The notes below the pieces were generated by a model. It made no database searches, was not told the origin of the DNA, and saw nothing but the letters and a program-made list of their open reading frames with translations. A stretch of 64,000 nucleotides of DNA from Vandiemenella viatica (taxonomy: Eukaryota; Arthropoda; Insecta; Orthoptera; Morabidae): the NCBI GenBank assembly GCA_031002005.1, contig JARYHS010013630.1, positions 238,521,539-238,585,538 on the forward strand, written 5' to 3'. Below are positions 1 through 10,012 of this stretch, in pieces. The first letter of the stretch is position 1; each line of letters opens with the position of its first letter. The position numbers were made by a program, and so were the translations under genes.

Positions 1-722
1 CATGCAATATCCCAGGGGCAGTCAAACTGTTTTACCTACCGCCGGCTTTTTTATCTACATTGATGGTAAACATTTTTAACCGCCCTCCAGTTCCACAGTG
101 ATGGCGATTTATAAGGTAGGAAAAAACTTTTCTGTATGAAATGTACAAAGCAGAATTACGGCAAGTTAGAGCACACAAAAATTACCAAATACTTTGTCAG
201 ACTTTTACTAAGTTTGTCAGAATAAATATTTATAAAACTACTTACTGTAGTTAATTCTATCTTCTTATTTATACTTTACATACTCGTACACAGAATCTGG
301 CGAAAATTCATTTAATTAATTAAATTATTAATGAGATGCCTGAGGCTACCCAGTCTGTCTGTTACACCTGGGTGGTGTGAGGAAGATATGCAAGCCATTC
401 AGGGACGTTGATCATATGGAAGACCAGAGTTAATTTATAACTTACATTAAATTTTAGTATCACAAAATGAAAGTGTATTCACAAATCATTAAGTCATTAT
501 TATTATACAAGTGTATGATCGTTATTATTATAAGAGAATACCTCCTATAAACTTTTTCATTTTGTGGCTCTGAAGAAGTGTTGGATGGTGGATTAAACCA
601 CAGATGTGAGCTCAACTGAAAGATGGCGATGGAGTGAACCACATAGTTGCCTCCGATTAAAAGCAGGACCGAGCCAATTTACGTAGCTCTTCGTTAATTT
701 CAAACATAGTATGGATATTTAC
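1..722. other. AT-rich non-coding flank
   Basis: I see no exon, RNA gene or recognisable mobile element. The only long open frame (minus strand, about 460-642) has low-complexity Asn/Ile-rich content and no splice or start context, so I treat it as chance. Confidence 0.5.
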
Positions 723-800
723 CTGGGCCGCATTGAAAAATAATTTATGGGCGACCGGCTGTGGTGCGGCCTAGGAAGCCTATGCTTAAATGGGGCCCTG
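723..800. mobile_element. 78-bp hAT-type MITE with perfect 8-bp target duplication
   Basis: The element begins CTGGGCCGCATT and ends TTAAATGGGGCCCTG, imperfect terminal inverted repeats of the CAGGGCC type seen in hAT elements. It is flanked on both sides by the identical 8-mer ATATTTAC (715-722 and 801-808), the target-site duplication length expected for hAT transposition. The inner sequence GGCTGTGGTGCG and the end GCCTATGCTTAAATG recur in the larger element at 23082-23314, so this is an internally deleted relative. It is far too short to encode anything and must have been mobilised in trans. Confidence 0.75.
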
Positions 801-808
801 ATATTTAC

Positions 809-1295
809 ATATGGTGCAAAATACACAACAGCATGTGGATATTTATTTCCATCATTTAATTATCTCTGATTTTTAGATACATTTTATGCTAACAGTGTCG
901 CGCGTGAAAGTGACTTTAAGTTATAGCATTCGTGTGACATGCGACCGGCGTATTTGAAAGTATTTGAAGTAGTCGACACGCGACCGCAAATTGCACAACA
1001 ATAAACATTAGGTACGCAGTAGCTAGACTTAAATTCGCTCAAGCAGCCTGTAAGGGTACACGAATATTTCTTTTTACTCATTTTACGTGTTATGTTGCGC
1101 CAGAGCTGACAGCTCGTGTACGAATTAGGGGTGGATGTCGACGGTCATAACAAAAAGAGAAAAGTATAGGGCTGAACGTGGGTCGGCGAGCGAGGAAAGG
1201 ACAGTGTATGGGGTCTTGTGCGGGTTAGAAGGTTGGAAGTACGGAGCTTGCATATAAAATGAAGACAGTATTACAGACACCGCGAGTTTCGGAAG
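809..1295. other. Non-coding; 3' flank of the minus-strand gene
   Basis: This is where the 3' UTR and polyadenylation site of the gene ending at 1296 should lie, but I do not see a clean AATAAA on the minus strand. The bases 934-987 hold two near-copies of GCGACCGGCG/GCGACCGC. No gene recognised. Confidence 0.35.
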
Positions 1296-1392
1296 TTATT
1301 GTTGGTATAAGCCGTACAGCGCCGAGTATGGTGGAAAGATCTGTTCTTCTCCGCAGCGAACTATATATTTATAAAGATAAGAAGATTTTGGT
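1296..1392 (-). CDS. Terminal coding exon of an unidentified gene (3' end)
   Basis: On the minus strand a good acceptor (pyrimidine tract CTTTATTCTCATTTCTGCAG) precedes this 97-base exon. Its first base completes a Gln codon begun by the exon at 1992-2072, and then 31 further residues are open to a TAA at 1296-1298. The peptide runs PKSSYLYKYIVRC and ends in PPYSALYGLYQQ. I recognise no domain. The same frame continues open upstream of the acceptor to about 1634, but the strong acceptor and the exact phase match favour splicing at 1392. No clear poly(A) signal follows, so alternative 3' ends are possible. The function is unknown; the case rests on splice grammar, not homology. Confidence 0.42.
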
Positions 1393-1991
1393 CTGCAGAA
1401 ATGAGAATAAAGTGAAATAATTACAATTAATTCATTTATTTCAAAGATACCTAAAGTCTCTAGTAGTTTCACATACCCATCACGGTCCAAGTTGTAGGAC
1501 CTTGCTGTAGGATTGCCTTCGGTTGCACTCGCCCATTCATACTTCCACGTAGGATCAAACAACATGTTCAAACAAATCATCTTCACTCGTACTTTCTCGC
1601 GGCACAGGAATGTCGTCATAGCGCAATACTTCATGGAGAACGAAAAGAAATTTTGCAGTACTTTGTCTTCCTTTCATAGCTTTAGAGAAAAATAAAAGGA
1701 AAATGTGTATCAAAAAATTGTATCCTGATCGAGTAAACTATAGTGATGTGAAAATGTACTACGAAGTAGATATTGAGGATTACAAAAATTTTTTGAAAAT
1801 GCACAAAACCAGTTTCACGTTTTTGTTTGATTAATTTCAAAACGCGGTTCACTCTTGTCTTAATCTGTACCTACAGAGCAAGACTACTGATGTGTGTGAC
1901 TATGTGGGCCTGTGGATACGACCAAACCACATCCCTACGTCGCGAGTTGTAACACGGAGTATGCAGAGGAAGGGATGGAGTTTATACTCAC
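1393..1991 (-). other. Putative intron (599 bp)
   Basis: It starts GTGAGTAT and ends TTTCTGCAG on the minus strand, both close to consensus. Within it, a second minus frame (about 1679-1557, starting MKGRQSTAKFLF) is open for 40 codons. I cannot assign it and it may be a decayed transposon protein. Confidence 0.4.
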
Positions 1992-2072
1992 TGTCCGGCG
2001 CCGTCACTAACAGTCTTGTGGTCCAGAAGCAGCAGTCGACGTATGAGGGCGTCGTCTAGTGATCCGTCCTCC
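1992..2072 (-). CDS. Internal 81-base coding exon of the same unidentified gene
   Basis: Minus strand: acceptor CTTTGTCTTTTGCAG, then 81 bases, then donor ACA|GTGAGTAT. Only one frame is open; the other two contain stops. That open frame is the one required by both neighbours: one leading base completes TG+G (Trp) from exon 2773-3052, and two trailing bases CA join A of exon 1296-1392 to give Gln. The peptide is EDGSLDDALIRRLLLLDHK followed by TVSDGAG, acidic then leucine-rich with a dibasic RR. The exon is symmetrical (phase 2/2), so skipping it would keep frame. A neuropeptide-precursor-like look (dibasic, short exon) is only an impression. Confidence 0.48.
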
Positions 2073-2279
2073 CTGCAAAAGACAAAGTACTCAATTCCCA
2101 GCAGTCGCAGAAACCAAGTCTGGTACCACAGCCAAATATTTTAAAGCATCTAAAGAACTTGGCTATTGTGATTACTTTGCACAGAATACCTCTACAAATT
2201 CATATTAACTTTATCTGAATAACTGAATATTATTTATAGTTTACAGTCAACACACTGATTATTAATCCCACAAATATAT

Positions 2280-2563
2280 AGTTCCAAAGGCTCAAGTTGG
2301 AGCTCCTGTATCAGGCATAATAATTTTTGCTAGAGTAATATTAAAAGTTGCAGGCTATGGTTTTATATGTATAGTCAAAATGATTATATTTTCTGGTTTA
2401 TTTGGTGCATATGTTTTTTATTATAATTTTGAGATAAAATTGTTTGCGTCAGGTTGGTTTAAAGTCATTAATTGAATACTCTTCAGTTGATCATATATCA
2501 ATAGTAATTTCGGGGTTAATAAGAATAAATTTTTGAGGATATTTAGATTCTTTGTATCTAATG
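2280..2563 (+). pseudogene. ND4 (nuclear mitochondrial pseudogene): NUMT: nuclear copy of mitochondrial ND4 fragment
   Basis: Read with the invertebrate mitochondrial code, the plus strand gives PKAQVGAPVSGMMIFASVML then KVAGYG, matching the conserved ND4 block (family pattern PKAHVEAPVSGSMILAG..LKLGGYG). After one frame slip it gives KSLIEYSSVDHMSMVISGLM then SMNFWGYLDSLYLM, matching the ND4 block KSLIAYSSVAHM. TGA is read as Trp (FWGY) and AGA is a sense codon, which rules out a vertebrate mitochondrial source. The fragment is about 95 codons of a roughly 440-codon gene, diverged and frameshifted, so it is an old insertion. It lies in the intron between exons 2773-3052 and 1992-2072, on the strand opposite to the host gene. 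Confidence 0.85.
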
Positions 2564-2772
2564 TTATTTCCTCCATCAAATTATGTCTACCAGATACCTA
2601 CTCTGTAAAAAAAATTATTTTGGGTTCCGAGACCATTTAGCCATCTCCAATTTGTTTATATTGTTCTAGTTATTCTATCGTGATTAACTCATATAATTGT
2701 GTGAATATTGAAGACAACACAAAACGAACACAACACTTAATTAATAATCAACGTCTGAGGCCGCACTCTTAC

Positions 2773-3052
2773 CAGTATAATGCGAGGCCAACACCTACAC
2801 TACCAGGGCCAACCATAACCGGAAATAATTTAACTGCTTCCATAGAGCAAACATGACACCAGTTATGAAACATATGTTTAATTGTACTCAACAAGTGGTT
2901 GTGCACAGACGTAAATTCCATTGGCATAGATGACGAAACGCTGGAGGTCATTCCGAAATAATTTCCCCTCCTAAACATGGACAAAGATGGGGAAACGCAC
3001 CATTGCTTGCACTCAACAAGTGGCTGTGGAATGCTGACATGAACAAACTCCG
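2773..3052 (-). CDS. 280-base coding exon of the unidentified minus-strand gene
   Basis: On the minus strand a long pyrimidine tract ending TTTCCTGTACAG precedes 280 bases that end TATACTG|GTAAGAG, a near-perfect donor. Two bases finish a split codon, 92 codons are open, and two bases (TG) are completed by the next exon to Trp. The peptide begins EFVHVSIPQPLVECKQWC, includes KHMFHNWCHVCSMEAVK, and ends with a hydrophobic glycine-rich stretch (LFPVMVGPGSVGVGLALYW) that could be a short membrane segment. Five Cys are present. I cannot name a family; the hydrophobic tail loosely recalls small mitochondrial inner-membrane subunits but no signature is met. A diverged direct repeat (CACARCCACTTGTTGAGT, about 2904 and 3028) lies inside the exon. 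Upstream exons were not found. Confidence 0.45.
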
Positions 3053-3578
3053 CTGTACAGGAAAGGAAACGAGACCCGGTGGCTATTCAAAAATATTCAG
3101 TGTCAATTAATGACATACAAACACTGATACTAAAGAAATCTACATTTTTACTATATTTGTAAGTAATTTCGCGTTCTCTTTAGTTTCGATTATAAACAGA
3201 CTGGCTCATTTTATTGAGTCACATAATTTTATTTATATCTGATTGTCGAAAGCTTATAATTATTCCAAAGCCTTGGCTCATTTAAAAAAAACACCGTTAA
3301 CCTATTGACTGTTCATGTTTGCATCTACAACACAGAAAATAATCTTTTGCATTATTTATTAATTACAGCTCTAAGCAATGATGTCTAAACATACTATGTA
3401 AGACAATTCCAGGTTGTTCTGAAGCAGATAACATGCTAAAATATCTAATAGAAATTAAACTGTCTGTTTGCCTAAAATAAATAAAAGTTTATCTGAATCA
3501 GGAATTATAATGAATTCACCTATTAAATCTGTCGATTCAGACTTGAAACCTCTCGGTTCACTAGTTCAAATAGTCGAT
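3053..3578. other. Non-coding AT-rich stretch
   Basis: It should be intronic if the minus-strand gene extends upstream. A weak minus donor-like TAG|GTGAAT occurs near 3525 but no open exon accompanies it. Nothing else recognised. Confidence 0.4.
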
Positions 3579-3739
3579 TTAGGCCGCCTTCACAATAAGC
3601 GAAACGGAATCGATCCGAATTAAAGAGAATCTGGTTCGTAATCTCCAAACATTCAAACTAATCAGTCAAACCATGTCAATCAGAATCAAATCCCCTCTTC
3701 CTTTCCCTATCTAGTATCTTCTCTCAGTTGCTTTTGAGC

Positions 3740-4192
3740 TTGCAGCATGGATGCGGTTATAATAGCCACTATTGTGTTTCGTAGAAAGCAATCGCGAAAA
3801 CAGAAAAAGTGTAGGTTGTAGACTATCGAAATAAATCGAAAAAAAATCGGATTTTGGCATTTTTTATCCTTCTCATTCTGATCTTCAGAACTACGAGAAC
3901 AAATTTTATATATTTTTTCAAATGAGTAAGGAACTGTTTCTAATACTACTGGATTTGGTGGGACCTGAAATCTCGAAACCGGATACAAATTATAGAAACT
4001 CTATCACAGCAGGAGAAAATAGCAAATCCCGAGGGATGCTACTTTGGATGAAGAACTATTTCCTTGTAATGAATAAAATAGCCAGTCCCTCCCATCTATC
4101 TCTCAGAGAAGAGCAACAAATAAAGCAATTCTACCAAGAGACCTCCTCAAAGATTATTTCATGACCCCTGAAGGATTTCTACCTTGGAAAAA
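3740..4192 (+). pseudogene. PIF/Harbinger-type transposase, internally deleted remnant
   Basis: The N-terminal part reads LQNYENKFYIFFQMSKELF then LILLDLVGPEISKPDTNYR and NSITAGE, matching the Harbinger DDE_Tnp_4 pattern 'F..YFRM....F..LL..V.P.I...DTN+R.AI...ERL'. The expected catalytic DDE core then drops out, and a short tail in another frame ends RDLLKDYFMTPEGFLPWKK followed by a stop, matching the usual Harbinger C-terminus (R..F..YF..P.G..PWQ). So both ends of the gene survive while the middle third or more is missing, and frames are broken. It cannot be active. Confidence 0.65.
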
Positions 4193-4589
4193 GTGAATTT
4201 TCTTACTTCAAATTTAGGCTGAATGACATTTATGAACTATTATGATTTTTATTTTTTGATGTCCCTTTGTGTTGGTAGTTTAAATAACACAGTTTAAGCG
4301 ATGATGAAATTATAAGTTTACTTGGAACCCTTCCTCAATTTTCCTCCACACAGAAGTAATAAAATTTCTGTTACTGTGATTTTTATTACTCGCGACATAC
4401 AGTTCCATATCCATCGTGTCTGTTGGTTCATGACTGCTTCAAGCTGTGTCACGTGTGACATTCAATTAAGGTGAATTGAACCGGATTCAACAGGTATGAA
4501 GGTGGGAACTGAACCTGGGTGTATTTGATTGGTGGAGCATGTGGTGCAACGAGGTAAATAAAAGTACGAATAACTATAATTAAGAACTG

Positions 4590-5595
4590 TAAGATGTATC
4601 TAATATATATAATTTCCTAAGCTCACTCACTCTCCTCGACAGCCATTGGCTGGTGAACGGCATCACGTGTCAGCCTTTGCTTGCACAAATTAACAGCGAC
4701 CAGAGATATCATTAGAATAAATTCGAGGTTATCTTCACAATTTAATAGCTAAGCAACTGCCACCAAATTAATTGCTATAATACATTCTATAAGTTTGCAT
4801 TTTGTAGCATTTCATAGTTAAAATATATCGATAAATTTTACGGCTGAAGTAACGTGGATCCGCTTTTCAGTAACATGTTGCTAATGAAAGCAACATAAAA
4901 AAAATTGAATCACCCGAGGTCTCTGCTGTAACCACGACTGACAATTGTCATTCCGGCCTAGGCTGTATTTGAATTTAGTTAAAACTTTCACAAAGTTGCT
5001 GTTAGGCCAAAGTTTATAGTTTATTTGCTTTTTATGTATTTTACTAACCACTTTCGTTAATGGTCTTTGGTCATGTTCGCTGTATGTGAGTTATTAGGTT
5101 ATTTAAAAAGAGCATCAGACCAAATATGTAACCGAATAGAGTATTCTGGCAATGTATTTCTTCGGACTTGCTCAACTGTTTAATAATATGGAATTTATAT
5201 TAAGTTCTCTGATCGTTACAAACACTGTGACTAATGATTACATTATGAGTTTTTGCCCAGTCTCAAAAAAAAAAAAGAAAAAAAAGGTGATGCTTTCGAA
5301 GAAAACAGGAATTTTTTAAACAAATTTTGCAGAGTGAACTTTAAGGGTCAAATACAAATTAAATTTGTATTTAAGCAAGTTTGAATCTACGACCCTTCAA
5401 ACAATTATACGATAGCACGATTGTCCCTGTCCGTGTTTAATGCCTGAATCTATTAATACTTCTTAGTTCTTCAAGCTGAAGAAACTCTATTAAACCTAAG
5501 GGTGAAACATAGATCAAGTCCATATTTGATCAGATCAGGTCAACCTGTCATAATCTTTGACCCAAAAAACTGGAACTATTCTAGAACCATGACGA
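4590..5595 (+). repeat. Unclassified ~1-kb dispersed repeat, copy A
   Basis: This segment aligns, with many differences, to the reverse complement of 32130-33050 and partly to 53160-53500. Shared landmarks in order are: AAGCTCACTCACTC near 4620, a block with GTTAATTTG/AATTTAATAGCTAAGCAA, TTGCATTTTGTAGCATTT, TTTTACGGC, AATGATTACATTATGAG, ACAATTATACGATAG and TGGAACTATTCTAG near 5575. No open frame is shared, so it is non-autonomous. I could not find clear terminal repeats or a target duplication. Confidence 0.6.
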
Positions 5596-6117
5596 TACGA
5601 AAGAAACGGTCACGGGGCTAACACTAATCGGTAACAAAAAATTAATTAAGAATATTGCTGAAGCGGAAGTAAGTCATACGGAATATTTTATTATAGATTT
5701 AAAAGTGGTGCTGAATGTCAACCATTGTATGTCACGATGGGACGCCAAAGAGCAGGGTCTCACTAGACCAACCCCATGGAAGCAAATGTCAACCCGTGGG
5801 TTATTAATATGTGTAGAATCCTGTATATTTCTCTGTAAGGCAGAGAAGTTCCTACCGGCAATATGAACTCAGCAATATAAAGTTAGGGTTGGTAACGCCA
5901 ACATGAGAAGGACACAACATGAGCTAAGTTAGCATGACGGTATTTAATCCCCAGCACCCACAACAGGGGTCCTCAATGTTGATCCATAGCTGCCCGTATT
6001 GGAAGCCTGCTCTGCATAAAGATGTAAGTACTTCTTCTCTATGTCTCTGTACAAATGCTCACTCGCTACAAGCGATCATGTGAAGGAAACGAATTACATT
6101 AAGATAAATTGTTGATA
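5596..6117. other. Non-coding interior of the Harbinger relic
   Basis: No gene or repeat recognised. Confidence 0.3.
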
Positions 6118-6573
6118 TTTAGAACTGCTGGTTTGGAAGATTCCTTTGGACCTGTTTAATTGCCTACGTGTGATTATTACGCGAAAATAAATTTTTGGCA
6201 TTTAGAACTGCAGGTTTTTTTAAAAAAAAAGATTCCTGTGTACTAGTTTAAATGCATCCGTGCCAGTTTCTAGTGCAAATCTCTGTATCCAATTTGTGCA
6301 AATAAAACAGAATTTTATTTGAATTGTGTGGTTCATCAATGCACTCATTATTTTATTGTAAATGTTCCTGCCTTTGGCCTTGCGGTCAATAACTAAACAT
6401 CTTGCACTGAATACAGTCAATCTTAGGAAAACGTCCGATTGGTAAATTAGTAAGAATTATTAGAGGCAAAATTGGAATGTTCGAAGCAATAACCGAAACT
6501 TTGTGAATCATGGTCACCTTGATTCGGATTGATTATTATTGATTCAGATTCGTTTAGTGTGAAAGGAGTCTTA

Positions 6574-7898
6574 GAATTTATTTCAATCCGGCTTTATCTT
6601 AGTTCCAGTGATCATCTGTTAGATTTGGCTGATAATTCCATTCTTAATTCCGACCAACTATCGGTCATTTGGTCCAAAAAATTTTCTAGCATCTCTCTCA
6701 AATCTGAAATATTTTAACCAATTTTGGCTCTTCAGAATTCGCTTCCTTAGACCAAAATAATAACCACAAGGCACAAACCCACGGAATGCGATCAACAGCA
6801 ACAAAATACAGAAACGCAACCAGTAAACACAATTACACAGCCTAAGTGCTGTTATGCAGGAATTAGGTATCAACACAATATACAAACAAGAATAGAGAGA
6901 CACAAAAAAACAACTAAGACACACAAAACCCATGAAAGAAAAATAAAACACAATCAATTTAGTAACAATAAAAAATGTTACAGAATACCGTAGTTTTTTC
7001 CCCCCTTGAAGGAAAGTATCTTCGTATTTCTTTACGTTGATGAATTTCGTTAACACCTGCTTTAAAATAGGAAGAAATCATTGATTTGAACCCTCACAGA
7101 AAGTCGATTCTGTTCGAAAATACCTGTAATTTCGTCTCCTGCTAGGGCCAGTCAGGTATGAACTTAACCCACTTTCTGCATTTACGATGGTTCGTACAGG
7201 GTGCTACCTGCACTCTAGCTCGCCTTTCCGGAGTCGATGACCTCGCCTGGTCCATAACATCATTTCGTCCGCTGCCCCTGAGGTGGTTATTGGCTCTTCA
7301 CTGTGCCACAACATTCATTTATGCTGTAGGTCCTTTTACAGATCTCCGTGTCAAACAGATTTTGATAGTGATTCGTTTTCCTTGTAGTTATTTGTATGTG
7401 TCACTGATCGGGTGTATTTTCAGATACCGAGTTCTCCTATCCTGTCAATGGTCAGCTTTATTAATGGTTTCGCGACAAATATTTTGTTTTAATTAAATGA
7501 GTTGATCATTTATTTTCCTTTATTGACAAGAAATCCATATTTTCGCTGAGTACTAAGGAGGTACATGTAACGAGGAGAAAGATTTTCCGAACTGTTCGAT
7601 CCAATCAGGATCTAAGCTGAATCTCTAACGGTCAAATTGCTATGTTCTTAGCCTGAATCAAATTCTGTCTATTGAGCAGAACCCAAATTTGTATTAAAAA
7701 CATCCCACTCAATTATCTTTAGTCGATCAAAGTGACATAAATTTTGGATAGTCAGATACATTAATGTTATTTAAAAGTGGTTCTGTAAAAGTGGTAGTCA
7801 TGCAATCTCTACGTTATTTGCATGTCGCGGCATATCGTGGGGAAATCGATCAAGCACTTAAAACGAGTTGCGCTATTTTGGAAAACGCAGTTGTGCGA
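6574..7898. other. No recognisable gene
   Basis: Two chance-looking frames occur (minus 6658-7056, plus 7158-7496). Neither has a family signature. The 7158-7496 stretch is somewhat GC-richer than its surroundings. I see no splice-bounded exon. Confidence 0.35.
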
Positions 7899-8075
7899 GT
7901 CAGTTGCGAAATGAATCGATTAAATGCTCGCCCTGTGTAAATGAATTAGCGATCTACATATACATTCCGGTGTCTCAAAATACGCGGGACGTCAGCACTC
8001 TGCAATGCTGCCGCTAAGTCAGCGACAAGTATTTCCGTCTGTGTTTGCCACTCCATTAAGGCCTGTCGTCCACTG
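7899..8075 (+). repeat. Outer terminal inverted repeat of the composite element
   Basis: TTGCGAAATGAATCSATTAA, TTAGCGATCTAC, ACGTCAGCACTCT and GTCAGCGACAAG occur here in the same order as in the reverse complement of 14890-15080 (and directly at 57300-57470). Identity is roughly three quarters by eye. Further outward (7800-7898) the match fades. Confidence 0.65.
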
Positions 8076-8195
8076 GAACCGAATTTCGTCCGAACCGCAT
8101 TCGTCTGAGTAACGCCAGATTTGACGTTCGACCAGTTCGTCTGATTAACCTCGTCCACTGCAGCCGAATAACGTCCTACACACATTGCCGATCCG
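8076..8195 (+). repeat. Harbinger-like TIR motif at the element edge
   Basis: ATTAAGGCCTGTCGTCCACTGG is followed by repeated CGTCCACTG and CCGAAT/TTCGTC words. A TWA next to GGCC and a C-ACTGG core resemble PIF/Harbinger MITE ends, but the partner end was not located. Confidence 0.25.
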
Positions 8196-8199
8196 TCAT

Positions 8200-8485
8200 T
8201 GTTGCTTGTAATTCCATCCTTCGTTCAACCAACCAGAGCACACGATAAAGTTATAATACCGCTCTTATCTAACATGGACATCAAACAGACATCAAAACCA
8301 ACTTTTTCATAGAAATCCCCACACACCAACAAGCATTCAAAACGTCACCACAGGTGCAGACACTAGTTCGATTACGCCGAAGATAACGTTCACACTTGGA
8401 GTGTCTTAAATTGTTAGGTCATTTGTATATAAAAGTGGGTGTTTGCATATTTTATCCACCCTGCTTCCATCACCAATGCATAAGT
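8200..8485 (-). repeat. Internal inverted repeat, arm 1
   Basis: Its reverse complement resembles 11222-11510: shared landmarks are GGATAAAATAT, ACTTTTATATAC, ACTAGTGTCTGCAC, GTGACGTT, ATTTTCTATGAAAA/ATTTCTATGAAAAA, TGTCTGTTT and TAACTTTATCGTG. So the composite element contains a second, inner inverted pair of about 285 bp. Confidence 0.65.
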
Positions 8486-8505
8486 CTAGTGCCAGCTTGT
8501 GGCCA

Positions 8506-8765
8506 CGGTCAACTTAAGCTCCTTAAGCAACTCAGAATTCTTCCACCAATATCTATTCTAACTTCATTATACGTCATATACAACCCCAACACTCTATCAT
8601 TCAATGACATCCAGTCCAGCTCTTTTATTATATCAGTTTTTGAATGTGTTCCACCAACAAATCCAGATGCCCTTACTTGCGCCCTAAATTTGGTGTCCAA
8701 AAAATGTGGACTCCACAGTACACCACTATATGCAAGCTATGATCTGACTGTGGGTTTGTAACCCA
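8506..8765 (-). pseudogene. LINE reverse-transcriptase C-terminal fragment
   Basis: Minus-strand translation includes LAYSGVLWSPHFLDTKFRAQ and, a few residues on, FVGGTHSKTDIIKELDWMSL then NDR. This fits the conserved tail of CR1/Jockey/L2-group RT proteins (YA..VW.PH .. Q.RAARFV .. S.T..L.ELGW.SL..RR). Stops and frame breaks are present. The right copy (63345-63600) preserves RAARFV better. Confidence 0.55.
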
Positions 8766-8842
8766 AGTCCTTTGCATCCCTAGTACATCCCCTCATCATG
8801 ATTTTTGTTCCGTAAGGCATATAGTGAACAACGTGAGAATAC

Positions 8843-9090
8843 TTTTTTTTTTTTGTAACAGTTTAACGTCCCTTTTTAACAACGTGGTCTTTAGAGACGG
8901 GAAAGGATGGGGGCAAGGAATGGGAAGGAATTCGGCCATGGCCTTTTGAAGGAAGCATCCCGGCATTCACCTGGAGTGATTTGGGGAAACCATGGAAAAC
9001 CCAAATCTGGATGCCCGGACGGGGATTCGAACCGCCGTCCTCCCGAATGCGAGACCAGAACGCTATCCGTTACACCACCACGCTCGGTGT
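8843..9090 (-). mobile_element. tRNA-headed SINE, 248 bp, with 10-bp target duplication
   Basis: In minus orientation it has a Pol III A-box-like head (GTGGTGTAACGGATAGCG), a B box (GGTTCGAATCC), a unique body (ATCCAGATTTGGGTTTTCCATG) and a T-rich/A-rich tail. It is flanked by GTGAGAATAC at 8833-8842 and again at 9091-9100. The homologous spot in the right composite copy (63265-63274) holds one GTGAGAATAC (reverse complement) with no SINE, a clean empty site. Other members: 18511-18748, 23342-23593, 34040-34200, 34409-34598, 40017-40262. Confidence 0.92.
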
Positions 9091-9100
9091 GTGAGAATAC

Positions 9101-10012
9101 AGTCTGTATCCCAACACAAACGGCAGCAAACCGTAAACAGCACAGTGAAATGGGAGAGTACCTACTCCCTGTAGAAATAGTGGTTACAAGTACATTTTAA
9201 AGGTGAAATCTCGACGTCGAGTACGCTTCTATTGCCATATTTAGGCACAAATCCACGGAGGAAGAAGAAACACACACACATATGTCCATGGATACAGCGA
9301 ATTCGACAAAACTAACAGCAATCATCATGGCAATGGAGTAGTAGAGCAAAACTGTAGTGACCATTCATTAAATGGGCATACCTCTCGTTACAAAAATCAT
9401 CTGACAGACGAGTTAGAGGAAAGTCGAGTAATCATAAATCATCGTATTTATGCAAGCACACACACACACACACACACACACTCATATCCATTTATACGAC
9501 CAGTTCGGCACAACTACCAGCACCAATCATTGAAACGAAAAAGTGGGGCAGAACTGTCCCATCCCCATAACTGGCTGAGAACAGAGCTCTCATTACATAT
9601 CATCAGACAGACGAGTTAGAGGGTGTGCAAAAGATGACATGTTTTCACCATACACCTCAGCATTTAGACCATACAGAGTGTTCATCACAGCCGATTGATT
9701 ACATGTACCATCAACATATATGTGGCCATTGATGGCGAAATCTCGAGGTCAGGTAGCCCCCTATCACCTTATTTAGACACATACACACACACACGTCCAT
9801 GCATACACCACAATTCCATACCTCACCACACATATACATGTAACTGGATGAAAAAGACTGCGCACCCTACGTCCAGACTAACGAGCTACAGGATGTGCAA
9901 ACGATGGCATATCTTCACCATGAACCACAGTGCTCATCACATCAAATTGAACACATGTGTCATCAACATAGATGGCCACTGGAACTGAAGATTTGTTCAT
10001 TGTTTGGTCAAA
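9101..10012 (+). repeat. Diverged tandem segments carrying CA arrays
   Basis: About three diverged units repeat the order: GGTGAAATCTCGA, ACACACAC stretch, a GGGCAGAACTGT-like block, CAGACAGACGAGTTAGAGG, TTTCACCATAC. The cleanest CA run is 9461-9481. The same units appear inverted in the right copy (62350-63190). No coding content is visible. Confidence 0.5.

Larger units (their letters stand above)
3582..6570 (+). mobile_element. Decayed PIF/Harbinger element with nested insertion
   Basis: Left end GGCCGCCTTCACAATAAGCG and right end (reverse complement GACTCCTTTCACACTAAACG) are imperfect terminal inverted repeats, each flanked by TTA (3579-3581, 6571-6573), the TWA target typical of PIF/Harbinger. 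The transposase remnant lies at 3740-4192 and an unrelated repeat of about 1 kb is nested at 4590-5595. A second TIR-like stretch near 4466-4508 leaves open that the true right end is there and 6527-6570 belongs to a sister copy. A local duplication of about 60 bp (6118-6175 and 6200-6264) lies near the right end. Confidence 0.5.

Noticed and set aside
7946..8185. Open minus frame as a gene
   Set aside because: It is the composite-element TIR; the counterpart at 57352-57681 is broken differently.
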